Origin: Verrucomicrobiota bacterium
GTDB taxonomy: Bacteria; Verrucomicrobiota; Verrucomicrobiia; Limisphaerales; JAHDYP01
DNA: 35,242 nt
Assembly (NCBI GenBank): GCA_023383055.1
Contig: JAHDYP010000052.1
Coordinates: 2,867 to 38,108, forward strand
Reading direction: 5' to 3'
How positions within the stretch are numbered: position 1 is the first letter of the stretch; each line of letters starts with the position of its first letter. This document shows positions 19,946 to 27,794 of this stretch, one piece after another. A program made the position numbers and the translations under genes. The notes below the pieces were generated by a model. It ran no database searches and was not told the origin of the DNA. It saw only the letters and a list, made by a program, of their open reading frames with translations.

Positions 19946-20419
19946 ATGCGTTTACACGATTTGAAACCACGGCCTGGTGCCAAGCGGCGGCGCAAGCGTT
20001 TGGGCCAGGGGGAATCCAGCGGCCACGGGAAAACCAGCACCCGGGGTGGCAAAGGGCAGACGGCTCGTTCAGGCAGTTCGATTCGGCCAGGTTTTGAGGG
20101 TGGCCAGATGCCGTTGATTCGGCGCATGCCCAAACGGGGATTCAACAACAAGCGGTTTGGCATCCGTTTTCTGCCGGTTAACCTGGCGGCTTTGAACGTC
20201 TTTGACGATGGCAGCCGGGTGGACGCGGCGGCGCTGCGCGCCCGCGGCCTGGCCAACGGGGTCGCCGATGGGATCAAGATTCTTGGGACCGGTGAGTTGA
20301 CGAAGCGCCTCACGGTCAGCGCCCACAATTTCAGCACGTCGGCACGCGCGAAGATCGAGGCGCTGGGCGGTACCTGCGAGTTGGTGGGACGACGGGCCGC
20401 GACGCAGGTTAAGGGCTAA
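19946..20419 (+). CDS. rplO: 50S ribosomal protein L15
   Basis: L15 (uL15), 157 residues, a late assembly protein. The Gly/Arg-rich N-terminus (KRRRKRLGQGESSGHGKTST through FEGGQMPLIRRMPKRGFNN) is the part that threads into 23S rRNA. The C-terminal domain (GIKILGTGELTKRLTVSAHN, SARAKIEALGGTCELV) is normal. T precedes ATG. secY follows after 22 nt. Confidence 0.97.
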   Translation: MRLHDLKPRPGAKRRRKRLGQGESSGHGKTSTRGGKGQTARSGSSIRPGFEGGQMPLIRRMPKRGFNNKRFGIRFLPVNLAALNVFDDGSRVDAAALRARGLANGVADGIKILGTGELTKRLTVSAHNFSTSARAKIEALGGTCELVGRRAATQVKG

Positions 20420-20441
20420 GGCACATCGGGTATTCGCTGCT

Positions 20442-21821
20442 ATGTTCAAGGCCATCGCCAGCACCTTTTCCAACTGCTTCAAGATTCCGGAGCTGAAGTC
20501 GAGGATTCTCTTCACGCTGTTGCTGCTGGGAATCTGCCGGTTGTTGGCCTGGATTCCGGCTCCGGGACTGGATGCATCCTCGTTGAACGAATTCTTCAAG
20601 GATGCCAGCCGGGAGATGAACTCGTTGCTGGGCATGTACAGCATGTTCACGGGAGGTGGGCTTCAGCGGTGCGCCGTAGGGGCGTTGGGCATCATGCCGT
20701 ACATCACGGCGACGATCATCATTCAGTTGCTGAGTGCCGTGGTGCCCCAGTTGAGCAAGCTGGTTCGGGAGGAGGGTGGACGGGCCAAGATCATCCAGTA
20801 CGGGCGGTATCTGACGGTGGTTCTCTGCCTGGGACACGGCACGCTGATGGCGCTGGGATGGGAGCATCCGCAGCAATTGTTCGGCGAGCAATTCCAGGGG
20901 AAACTGGTGGTGGTTGAGAATCTCTGGTGGTATCGCATACAAACGGTATTGATGCTGACCACCGGGACCATGCTCTTGATGTGGCTGGGCGAGCAGATTA
21001 CGGAGCGGGGGATTGGGAACGGCGTTTCGCTGGTCATCACGATTGGGATCATTGCCGACATTCCCGGCGCGGGCCAGGGTGTCTACTACATGATGTTCCC
21101 GCCGGAGGGTGGCGGCGCCGGGTTGCATATCTTTCAATTGGCCGGTTTGATACTGCTGTTGGTGGCGGTGGTGGCGGGGGTGATCTCCGTCACTCAGGCG
21201 CAACGGAAGATCCCGGTTCAATATGCCCAGCGCGCGGTCGGTCGGCGGGTCTATGCGGGTCAGACTTCGTACATGCCGTTGCGGGTGAACTATGCGGGCG
21301 TGATGCCGATCATTTTTGCGCAGGCAATCCTCATGTTTCCCAGCATGGTCTTCTTCAAACTGGGGCGGATTGTCGACATGGGGTTCTTCGAGGAGGTCGG
21401 GCGGCAATTGAGCCCGGGGTACCTCATGTATTACCTGCTCTATGGCGGGATGATCCTGTTCTTCTCCTATTTCTGGGTGGCAACGCAGTTCAACGAGATT
21501 CAGATCGCGGATGACCTTAAGAAGCATGGCGGGTATATTCCGGGGGTGCGGCCGGGTCAGGCCACCAGCAATTTCCTGCATCATTCAATGAGCCGGATCA
21601 CGCTGGCGGGCGCGCTCTTTTTGACTGTGATAGCAATCATGCCCATGTTGCTGGGCGACTGGTTCAACATCGATCCACGGGTGTCGCAGTTTTTTGGCGG
21701 GACCAGCATTCTGATCACGGTGGGGGTGATGTTGGATACGATGCGTCAGATGGAGTCGCATCTGTTGATGCGTCACTACGATGGGTTCCTGAAGAAAGGC
21801 CGGATTCGCGGCCGGTTTTAG
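20442..21821 (+). CDS. secY: Protein translocase subunit SecY
   Basis: SecY, 459 residues, the channel of the SecYEG translocon in the inner membrane. Ten hydrophobic segments can be traced. The first is at about residues 20-40 (ILFTLLLLGICRLLAWIP) and the plug region follows. GIMPYITATIIIQLL is TM2 and RGIGNGVSLVITIGIIA is TM5. The basic loop QAQRKIPVQYAQR is the large cytosolic loop between TM6 and TM7 that binds the ribosome or SecA. YAGVMPIIFAQAIL is TM7, NEIQIADDLKKHGGYIPGVRPG is the TM8-TM9 loop and MLDTMRQMESHLLMRHYDGF is the C-terminal tail. Usual end of the spc series; adk is absent and 126 nt separate it from map. Confidence 0.97.
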   Translation: MFKAIASTFSNCFKIPELKSRILFTLLLLGICRLLAWIPAPGLDASSLNEFFKDASREMNSLLGMYSMFTGGGLQRCAVGALGIMPYITATIIIQLLSAVVPQLSKLVREEGGRAKIIQYGRYLTVVLCLGHGTLMALGWEHPQQLFGEQFQGKLVVVENLWWYRIQTVLMLTTGTMLLMWLGEQITERGIGNGVSLVITIGIIADIPGAGQGVYYMMFPPEGGGAGLHIFQLAGLILLLVAVVAGVISVTQAQRKIPVQYAQRAVGRRVYAGQTSYMPLRVNYAGVMPIIFAQAILMFPSMVFFKLGRIVDMGFFEEVGRQLSPGYLMYYLLYGGMILFFSYFWVATQFNEIQIADDLKKHGGYIPGVRPGQATSNFLHHSMSRITLAGALFLTVIAIMPMLLGDWFNIDPRVSQFFGGTSILITVGVMLDTMRQMESHLLMRHYDGFLKKGRIRGRF

Positions 21822-21947
21822 GGAAGTGTCCGGATTCGCGAGGATCCGGGCGACTGTGGGGATGTGGAATCGAGTTCTCTGAAAATCATGAGTTAGAGCG
21901 CCGTTGTTTCGGTGAACAGATGGAAGCCGGGACAACCCGTCGATGGC

Positions 21948-22727
21948 ATGATCATACTCAAAACCGAACGGGATCTGGAAGCGATGCGGCCGGCCTGCCA
22001 GTTGGCGGGGACGGTCCTGGATGAAGTCGCGGCCTGGATTCAACCGGGTGTCAGCACGCGTGAGATCGACGACTACGCCGCCGGCCGGATCAAGCATTAC
22101 GGGGCGAAGAGCGCGTTTCTTGGCTATCGCAAGTATCCGTGTCACATCTGCATTTCGGTCAATGAACAGGTGGTCCACGGGCTGGCGAGCGATCGGCGGG
22201 TGCAGTTTGGCGATATTGTCAGCCTGGATGTCGGGGTGGTGCACCTTGGTTTCATTGGTGACACGGCGCGGACCGTGGCGGTCGGGGGGTGCGACGCGGC
22301 CGCGCAGCGGTTGATGGATGTGACGGAGCAGGCGCTGCTCGAGGGCATGGCGCGGGCGGTGGCGGGCAACCGGGTGGCGGATATTTCCGAGGCCATTCAG
22401 CGGCACGTCGAATCGAACGGATTGACCGTCGTGCGGGAGTTTGTCGGGCACGGGGTGGGCCGGTCGATGCACGAGGAGCCGCAGGTGCCGAATTTTACGG
22501 ATCGGAAGCCGTCGCCCAAGCTGCGGGCGGGCATGACGCTGGCGATCGAGCCGATGGTGAACGAGGGTGGGGCGGCGGTTCGGTTGTTAAAAGACGGATG
22601 GACAGTGGTGACGCAGGATGGTAAACGGTCGGCTCATTTTGAGCATACGGTGTTGGTCACGGAGTCGGAGCCGGAGATACTGACGTGTCTGGAAAAAGCG
22701 CCTTTAAGGTTGAGGGTCGGGTCGTAA
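21948..22727 (+). CDS. map: Type I methionine aminopeptidase
   Basis: Removes the initiator Met from nascent proteins. 259 residues from ATG 21948; an in-frame GTG at 21912 would add 12 residues, but MIILKTERDLEAMRPACQLA matches family N-termini. The five metal ligands are present: Asp 94 (SLDVG), Asp 105 (GDTAR), His 168 (GHGVG), Glu 201 (AIEPM) and Glu 232 (HFEHT). The substrate-contacting His 77 (VVHG) and His 175 (MHEEP) are also kept. No N-terminal zinc-finger extension. The last 43 nt overlap infA in another frame. No Shine-Dalgarno site is seen. Confidence 0.96.
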   Translation: MIILKTERDLEAMRPACQLAGTVLDEVAAWIQPGVSTREIDDYAAGRIKHYGAKSAFLGYRKYPCHICISVNEQVVHGLASDRRVQFGDIVSLDVGVVHLGFIGDTARTVAVGGCDAAAQRLMDVTEQALLEGMARAVAGNRVADISEAIQRHVESNGLTVVREFVGHGVGRSMHEEPQVPNFTDRKPSPKLRAGMTLAIEPMVNEGGAAVRLLKDGWTVVTQDGKRSAHFEHTVLVTESEPEILTCLEKAPLRLRVGS

Positions 22728-22930
22728 CGGTGCGGGGTCCGGGTTTGGCGGACGTGGAGCTGTCGAATGGGCATCGCCTGGTGGGCCACGGGACGCGTCG
22801 GGATGCGCGGTTGAATCTCCCCCTGGCGGTGGGGATGACGGTGACGGTGGAAATAACGCCTTACGATTTATCGAAAGGCCGGATGCGCTGGAAGACGGAT
22901 TTGAAACATGAAAGTTCGAGCCTCAGTTAA
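22685..22930 (+). CDS. infA: Translation initiation factor IF-1
   Basis: IF-1, 81 residues, an OB-fold protein that occupies the A site during initiation. It starts at GTG 22685, inside the end of map: GGAG at 22673-22676 is 8 nt upstream, and the next in-frame start would delete the first strand. [32 protein letters not shown] align to E. coli IF-1; the usual Met/Lys-rich middle is replaced by [15 protein letters not shown]. The tail LKHESSSLS is longer than normal, and its 23 nt overlap the rpmJ start. The double overlap (43 nt with map, 23 nt with rpmJ) suggests translational coupling. Confidence 0.9.
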   Translation: MSGKSAFKVEGRVVTVRGPGLADVELSNGHRLVGHGTRRDARLNLPLAVGMTVTVEITPYDLSKGRMRWKTDLKHESSSLS

Positions 22931-23021
22931 GCGGTTGTGTGAACACTGCCGGATCGTGCGCCGGAAAGGTGTGATCCGGGTTATTTGCAGCAACGCGCGC
23001 CACAAACAACGACAAGGTTAA
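22908..23021 (+). CDS. rpmJ: 50S ribosomal protein L36
   Basis: L36 (bL36), 37 residues: [20 protein letters not shown] then [17 protein letters not shown]. The zinc ribbon ligands are Cys 11, Cys 14, Cys 27 and His 32, so this is the zinc-binding (C+) form. It binds 23S rRNA near the factor-binding region as one of the last proteins to join the 50S. It starts 23 nt inside the end of infA and ends 3 nt before rpsM. This is the normal infA-rpmJ-rpsM order. C precedes ATG. Confidence 0.96.
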   Translation: MKVRASVKRLCEHCRIVRRKGVIRVICSNARHKQRQG

Positions 23022-23024
23022 GGT

Positions 23025-23420
23025 ATGCCACGACTTCTAGGTGTTGACATTCCCGGTCAGAAACGCATCGACATCGCCCTGCGCTACATTTACGGCATTG
23101 GTCCGGTGAACGCCCGGGTGATTCTCGAGAACGCCCAGATCAATCCGGCGCTGCGGGCCAAGGATCTGAACGAGCAACAGTTGTCGCAGATCGTGCATGC
23201 GATGCAGGACGGCAAATATGTGATCGAGGGCGATCTTCGCCGCGAGGTCGGTCTGAACTTGAAGCGGCTGCAGGGCATCAAATGCTACCGTGGCGTCCGG
23301 CATTTGCGTGGCCTGCCCGTCCGTGGTCAGCGCACTTCGACCAACGCGCGGACCCGCAAAGGACCGCGCAAGACGGTGGGTGTTCAACGCAATCCGAACG
23401 CCAAGACCGGCATTCACTAA
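23025..23420 (+). CDS. rpsM: 30S ribosomal protein S13
   Basis: S13 (uS13), 131 residues, in the 30S head with contacts to the 50S (bridges B1a/B1b) and to P-site tRNA through its C-terminal tail. [20 protein letters not shown], the helix-hairpin-helix GIGPVNAR, and the tail [19 protein letters not shown] are typical; the last residues [11 protein letters not shown] extend slightly beyond E. coli. AAGG sits one base from ATG. It opens the alpha series. Confidence 0.97.
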   Translation: MPRLLGVDIPGQKRIDIALRYIYGIGPVNARVILENAQINPALRAKDLNEQQLSQIVHAMQDGKYVIEGDLRREVGLNLKRLQGIKCYRGVRHLRGLPVRGQRTSTNARTRKGPRKTVGVQRNPNAKTGIH

Positions 23421-23429
23421 TCTCCAGTT

Positions 23430-24047
23430 ATGGCAGACGAACCCAAAACCAAGAAGCCCGCCTTGAAAAAGGAGGTCAAACCCGAGACCGCAGCCGCAGC
23501 CGAGGCGGTCCCGGCGCCGGCGGAAGCCCCGAAGGCGCCGAAGGCAGCCAAGAAGGAGGGAGCATCGGTTCCTCCGGCCACCGCGCCGGCGGCAGGTGGC
23601 GAAGGTGTTCCCGCGGCGCCCCCGGCGCAACCGACGGCGGCGGACTTGCTGGCCGACGAGAATGCGGGCAAGAAGATCATCCGGGCCAAAGGCTCGAAGA
23701 ACGTGATCGTGGGTATAGCGAACGTGCTGGCGACCTTCAACAACACGATCGTATCGATCACCGACATGCAGGGGAACCTGATTGGCTGGTCGAGCGCCGG
23801 CAAAGTGGGTTTCAAGGGCTCGCGCAAGAGCACCGCCTTTGCCGCCCAGCAGGTGGCCCAGGATGCCGCCCGGCAGGCCATGTCTCACGGCATGAAGGAA
23901 GTCGAAATCAAGGTCAAAGGACCAGGGTCGGGCCGGGAATCCGCGATCCGGGCGTTGCAGGCGATCGGGCTGGAGATCTCGGCCATCAAAGACGTCACCC
24001 CGGTGCCGCACAACGGTTGTCGGCCGCGCAAGAAGCGGCGCGTTTAA
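23430..24047 (+). CDS. rpsK: 30S ribosomal protein S11 with long N-terminal extension
   Basis: S11 (uS11), 205 residues; E. coli has 129. The core from about residue 90 ([20 protein letters not shown]) to the end, including [11 protein letters not shown] and the ending [18 protein letters not shown], is canonical; the Asn-Gly of HNGCRP, isomerised in E. coli, is present. Aligning the conserved FNNT (Phe 103 here, Phe 27 in E. coli) shows exactly 76 added residues. The extension is rich in Ala, Pro, Lys and Glu and, in residues 1-79, has no Arg, Cys, His, Ile or aromatic residue; it looks disordered. No start between 23430 and the core would give a normal N-terminus. ATG is preceded by CAGTT without a Shine-Dalgarno site, 9 nt from rpsM. 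Confidence 0.96.
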   Translation: MADEPKTKKPALKKEVKPETAAAAEAVPAPAEAPKAPKAAKKEGASVPPATAPAAGGEGVPAAPPAQPTAADLLADENAGKKIIRAKGSKNVIVGIANVLATFNNTIVSITDMQGNLIGWSSAGKVGFKGSRKSTAFAAQQVAQDAARQAMSHGMKEVEIKVKGPGSGRESAIRALQAIGLEISAIKDVTPVPHNGCRPRKKRRV

Positions 24048-24066
24048 TTCGAATCAGGAATTTGTT

Positions 24067-24675
24067 ATGGCTCGTTACACTGGTCCCCGCACCCGCATCA
24101 GCCGCCGTTTTGGCGTGCCCATTTACGGTCCCAGCAAGTATCTGGAACGTCGCAACTACGGTCCGGGAATGCATGGCCCCAAATCCCGACGCAAGGTCAC
24201 GGACTATGCGCTGGGTTTGATTGAGAAGCAGAAGCTCCGATATTACTACGGTCTGATGGAGCGCCAGTTTCGGACCGTTTACGAGCGGGCGCTGAAGAAG
24301 CGCGGGGTCACGGGCGAGACCATGCTGCAGATCCTCGAGACGCGGCTGGATAATGTGGTTTACCAGCTGGGGTTCGGCACCACCCGTCCGGCGGCCCGCC
24401 AGATGGTGGCCCACGGTCACGTTCAAGTGAACGGTCGGAAGGTGAGCATTCCGTCCTATGCGGTGAGGGTGAACGACGTGGTGGAAGTGCGGAACAACAG
24501 TGTGTCGCGCCAGTTGGCCACCAAGAATCTGGAGCTGTCAACCAGTCGGGCGGTGCCGGACTGGATGAGCCTGCAGAAGGACGCCTTCAAAGGCGTGGTC
24601 ATGCGCATTCCGACACGCGACGAGATTCAACCGATTGCCAACGAGCAAGCGGTGGTGGAGTTTTATTCCCGCTAA
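24067..24675 (+). CDS. rpsD: 30S ribosomal protein S4, zinc-free type
   Basis: S4 (uS4), 202 residues, primary binder of the 16S 5' domain and part of the mRNA entry pore. MARYTGPRTRISRRFGVPIY has none of the Cys residues that make the N-terminal zinc site in some bacteria. The S4 RNA-binding domain is at about residues 90-155 (RLDNVVYQLGFGTTRPAARQ, HGHVQVNGRKVSIPSY). AGGA 7 nt before ATG is a fair Shine-Dalgarno site. A hairpin follows the stop by 6 nt. S4 represses the alpha operon in E. coli; no such site was recognised upstream of rpsM. Confidence 0.97.
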   Translation: MARYTGPRTRISRRFGVPIYGPSKYLERRNYGPGMHGPKSRRKVTDYALGLIEKQKLRYYYGLMERQFRTVYERALKKRGVTGETMLQILETRLDNVVYQLGFGTTRPAARQMVAHGHVQVNGRKVSIPSYAVRVNDVVEVRNNSVSRQLATKNLELSTSRAVPDWMSLQKDAFKGVVMRIPTRDEIQPIANEQAVVEFYSR

Positions 24676-24788
24676 GTGCCTCCCCCATTCCGGTTGGAAG
24701 GGGGATCAAATAGCAATTATATGGGTTCCGGTGGCGGCGGGAATAGGCGCCGGGGCCAGGTTAAAATTGCGTTTCCGAAAGAGATCCT
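24676..24788 (+). promoter_or_regulatory. rpsD-rpoA intergenic region with hairpin and weak promoter-like elements
   Basis: A hairpin lies just after rpsD: CCCCC (24682-24686), bulged A, TTCC (24688-24691), loop GGTT, then GGAA (24696-24699) and GGGGG (24700-24704). No T-run follows, so it is a poor terminator. An A/T-rich patch follows; TTGGAA (24694-24699) and TATATG (24718-24723) are 18 nt apart, a weak -35/-10 match. At 113 nt this is the longest gap of the alpha section, so internal regulation of rpoA-rplQ is plausible but unproven. Confidence 0.35.
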
Positions 24789-25802
24789 ATGCCAGTACGA
24801 TTAGGTCGGTTTGAAATGCCGAAGCGGTTGATCAAAGACGATGGGACCGCGACCGGCACCTACGCCAAGTTCATCGCGGAGCCCTTCGAAACCGGGTACG
24901 GTCACACCGTGGGCAACGCCCTGCGACGCGTCCTGCTGTCCTCCCTTGAAGGAGCGGCCATCAGCTCGGTCAAGATCGACGGCGCGATGCACGAGTTCAC
25001 GGCGATCGACGGGGTGGTCGAGGACGTGACGGATATTGTTTTGAACCTGAAAAAGGTGCTGTTCAAGGCGCACAGCCGCGAAACGCAGACCTTGCTGCTC
25101 TCGGCGAACAAGGAAGGGGCCGTGACCGCGGGGGACATCCAGCTCAATCAGAATCTTGAACTGGTCAACCCGGACCAGCACATCTGCACGCTGGATCGGA
25201 AGCGCAAGTTCGAGATGGAGCTTGAGGTCAAGGTGGGGCGCGGCTTCTGTCCCGGCGACGAAAACAAGAAGGTGGATCAACCCATCGGGGTGATCCCGAT
25301 CGATTCGCTGTTCTCGCCGGTTTCCCGGGTTCGCTATCTGGTCGAAGATGCCCGCGTGGGTCAGCGCACGGATTACGACCGTTTGATCCTCGAGATCTGG
25401 ACCGATGGACGGGTGTCGCCCGATGACGCGCTGACGCAGGCTTCAGCCATCCTGCAACATCACCTTGACGTCTTTGTGGGTTACGACAAGAACGCGGTGC
25501 AGTTCGAGGAGGAGGAAACGCGGCAGGACGACGAGCGCTCGAAGTTGAGGAAGCTCCTGAACATGAGCGTCAACGAAATCGAACTCAGTGTCCGGGCGGC
25601 GAACTGCCTGAACAACGCGAACATCACTACGGTGGGGCAATTGGCCCTGAAGAGCGAAGCCGAGATGTTGAAATACCGCAATTTCGGCAAGAAATCGCTC
25701 AACGAAATCAAAGACAAACTGGCCGCGCTGGGCTTGTCCCTGGGGATGAATCTGGATCCCGGCCTGCTGGAAGCTCCGAAGGAGGAGCCTGCCACGACGT
25801 AA
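24789..25802 (+). CDS. rpoA: DNA-directed RNA polymerase subunit alpha
   Basis: Alpha subunit, 337 residues, a dimer that nucleates polymerase assembly. The N-terminal domain has the conserved GYGHTVGNALRRVLLSSLEG (36-55) and DVTDIVLNLKKV. An acidic linker (about 239-250) leads to the C-terminal domain (about 252-320), with RAANCLNNANITTVGQL and NFGKKSLNEIKDKL. The residues that contact UP elements and activators in E. coli (R265, N268, K298) are kept as Arg 269, Asn 272 and Lys 302. It is preceded by 113 nt and followed by rplQ after 8 nt. Confidence 0.98.
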   Translation: MPVRLGRFEMPKRLIKDDGTATGTYAKFIAEPFETGYGHTVGNALRRVLLSSLEGAAISSVKIDGAMHEFTAIDGVVEDVTDIVLNLKKVLFKAHSRETQTLLLSANKEGAVTAGDIQLNQNLELVNPDQHICTLDRKRKFEMELEVKVGRGFCPGDENKKVDQPIGVIPIDSLFSPVSRVRYLVEDARVGQRTDYDRLILEIWTDGRVSPDDALTQASAILQHHLDVFVGYDKNAVQFEEEETRQDDERSKLRKLLNMSVNEIELSVRAANCLNNANITTVGQLALKSEAEMLKYRNFGKKSLNEIKDKLAALGLSLGMNLDPGLLEAPKEEPATT

Positions 25803-25810
25803 GGATTTGT

Positions 25811-26272
25811 ATGCGTCACCTTAAGCACACCGCGAAACTCGGCCGCACCGGGTCGCACCGGAACGCCATGCTGGCGAATCTGGTTTCGAGCCTGATCAAG
25901 CACCGGCGGGTCACCACCACCCTGGCCAAGGCGCGTGCCGCCCGGCCGGTGGCCGAGAAGATGATCACCCTGGGCAAGCAAGGGACCTTGCATGCCCGGC
26001 GCCTGGCGGCCGCCCGCCTGCGCCAGCAGCCGCGCACCCTGCACCGCCGGAAGGCGGATCGCGAGGAATGGCGCAAGCATCATGATTTGGTGCGAATTCT
26101 TTTCGAAGAGTTGGCGCCGGGTTTCAAGGAGCGCCGCGGCGGGTATACCCGCATTGTGAAGCTGGGTGTGCGTCAGGGCGATGCCGCGCAGCGGGCGATT
26201 CTCGAGTGGGTTGAAGGGGCCGCGGTTGCGCCTGCGGAGAAGCCGGCCGCCGCTCCCGCCGAGAAGAGCTGA
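25811..26272 (+). CDS. rplQ: 50S ribosomal protein L17
   Basis: L17 (bL17), 153 residues against 127 in E. coli, at the tunnel exit region. MRHLKHTAKLGRTGSHRNAM is the signature N-terminus, followed by ITLGKQGTLHARRLAAARLR. The middle (LHRRKADREEWRKHHDLVRI) replaces the usual DNEVVAKLF-like stretch and is longer. The tail VAPAEKPAAAPAEKS is another Ala/Pro/Lys-rich addition. AAGGA lies 5 nt before ATG. It is the last gene of the core cluster; a strong terminator follows 33 nt after the stop. Confidence 0.96.
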   Translation: MRHLKHTAKLGRTGSHRNAMLANLVSSLIKHRRVTTTLAKARAARPVAEKMITLGKQGTLHARRLAAARLRQQPRTLHRRKADREEWRKHHDLVRILFEELAPGFKERRGGYTRIVKLGVRQGDAAQRAILEWVEGAAVAPAEKPAAAPAEKS

Positions 26273-26305
26273 GCGGGCGATCGGGCATTCGCCGGTCTGG
26301 GTTTG

Positions 26306-26344
26306 GAAGGGCGACGCCGCGCGAGCGGGGTCGCCCTTCGTTTT
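26306..26344 (+). terminator. Intrinsic terminator at the end of the ribosomal cluster
   Basis: GAAGGGCGAC (26306-26315) pairs perfectly over 10 bp with GTCGCCCTTC (26330-26339); a G and then TTTT (26341-26344) follow. It stands 33 nt after rplQ and about 100 nt before the convergent stop of the MFS gene. The - strand side lacks a T-run, so it acts mainly on the rplQ side. Confidence 0.8.
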
Positions 26345-26443
26345 GGCGGGGTGGGCACGCCGGTTCGGTAAAGCGTGGTTCTCGACCCTTGTCGTGGACT
26401 GGCCGCGAGCGGGCCTGCATTCCCGGAGGTCGAAGCCTTGGGC

Positions 26444-27790
26444 TTATTTGGCGGGGTGATCTTCCGGCAGCGGTTTGCCTTTGGTCTCAGGAGCCCAGAG
26501 CAGGGCGATCACCCCCACGAGGTAGATGGAGGACATCAGCATCGCGGCGGTGCGGAAGCTGAGGACCGTGCTGAGATATCCCATGAGCATCGGGAACGGC
26601 GCGGCCAGATACCGGACGGTGTTGTAGCAGAAGCCAACGCCGGTCCCGCGCAATCGGGTCGGGAATAGCTCGGGGAAGTAGATGGAATACCCGGCGAACA
26701 CGGCGAGTTGGGCGAAGCCCATCATCGGCAGCATCCAGTACGCATCGGAAGCGCTGTTCAGCGAGTTGAAGACGTACATGGTGGTTCCGAAACAGAGCAG
26801 AAAAGCGCCCAGGAATGCGATCCGCCGGTTGAGATAGGAAGCCACAAACGTGAAGGTCATCATCCCCACGAATGCCCCGACATCCTGCAGGGCGGTGCCC
26901 CATCCCCGCACCCGGTCAATCATCTCCTGAGATTCGCCCTGCAGGGCGGTGGAAATGAGTTCCGGCGAGAAAAACCCGATCCCCCACAAGCCAATCATGC
27001 CGGACACACCCAGGAAAAGACCGACGAGGGTGTGGTGCCGCCAGCGGGGATGCCGGAACAGTTCGGAGGGCGACCCCACTTTTCGCACCTCGGCGCTCGA
27101 GGCGGCCAGCTGCTTGGCCTTCAACCAGGCCTCGGGTTCCCTGAGGAAGAAGATGATGGGAATGGCGAGCAGGGAGGGCAGGATCCCGACGAAAAAGAGC
27201 ACGCGCCAGCCCGAGAAACTGCCGAGGAAATTCTCCGCTCCCGGCGGGATTTGCAGGCTGATCAACGAGCCGAGGATGTTGCCAGTGGCCGACAACGCCT
27301 GCAGCGACCCCAAGGCGACCGAGCGAAATCCACCCGGAACACTTTCGGCCACCAGGGTCGTCGCCGCGCCGAACATCCCGCCCACACCCAGCCCGACCAG
27401 GAAGCGGTAGACCGTGAAATCGATCCAGCCCTGGGCGAAGCCGGAGAGGCCGGTGAAGCCCGAGTAAACGAGGAGGGTGGCGATCATGGTTTTGACGCGG
27501 CCGACCTTGTCGCTCATCATGCCGAAGAAGATGCCGCCGGTGGCCCAGCCGATGATCATGGAGGTCGTGGCGTAGCCGATGTAGGTCTTGAGCTGGGCCT
27601 GGGCCGCGGCATTGTCGCCGAGGAGCTCCCTGAGCGCCGATTCGCGGGCCAGGATAAACAGCCGCTGGTCCATGCAATCGAACAGCCAGCCGCATGAGGC
27701 GATGACCACCACCAGCCAGTGGTAGAACGTGACCCCGGCGAAGAGGCCCTGCGACGTGTCCGGGATCGAGTTGGATGAGTTCGGTTGCAT
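26444..27790 (-). CDS. MFS transporter, sugar/organic-acid porter type
   Basis: Predicted inner-membrane secondary transporter, 448 residues with about 12 hydrophobic segments. An acidic Asp lies in TM1 (GWLFDCMD). MFS motif A, GMMSDKVGRVK (90-100), is in the TM2-TM3 loop. A long periplasmic insert between TM1 and TM2 carries GDNAAAQAQLK. The central cytosolic loop is at about 216-250. The C-terminal YFPELFPTRLRGTGVGFCYN and PETKGKPLPE are typical of sugar porter and metabolite-H+ symporter groups. The substrate cannot be read from sequence; a sugar acid or sugar would fit the neighbours. ATG follows the lactonase stop by 4 nt (TGACCGTATG), so the two are translationally coupled. It converges on rplQ. 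Confidence 0.9.
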   Translation of the reverse strand: MQPNSSNSIPDTSQGLFAGVTFYHWLVVVIASCGWLFDCMDQRLFILARESALRELLGDNAAAQAQLKTYIGYATTSMIIGWATGGIFFGMMSDKVGRVKTMIATLLVYSGFTGLSGFAQGWIDFTVYRFLVGLGVGGMFGAATTLVAESVPGGFRSVALGSLQALSATGNILGSLISLQIPPGAENFLGSFSGWRVLFFVGILPSLLAIPIIFFLREPEAWLKAKQLAASSAEVRKVGSPSELFRHPRWRHHTLVGLFLGVSGMIGLWGIGFFSPELISTALQGESQEMIDRVRGWGTALQDVGAFVGMMTFTFVASYLNRRIAFLGAFLLCFGTTMYVFNSLNSASDAYWMLPMMGFAQLAVFAGYSIYFPELFPTRLRGTGVGFCYNTVRYLAAPFPMLMGYLSTVLSFRTAAMLMSSIYLVGVIALLWAPETKGKPLPEDHPAK

Positions 27791-27794
27791 ACGG

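Noticed and set aside
21800..21840. Direct repeat CCGGATTCGCG at 21800 and 21830
   Set aside because: Only two 11-bp copies, one inside secY; too little to call an element, recorded only as part of the secY-map gap.
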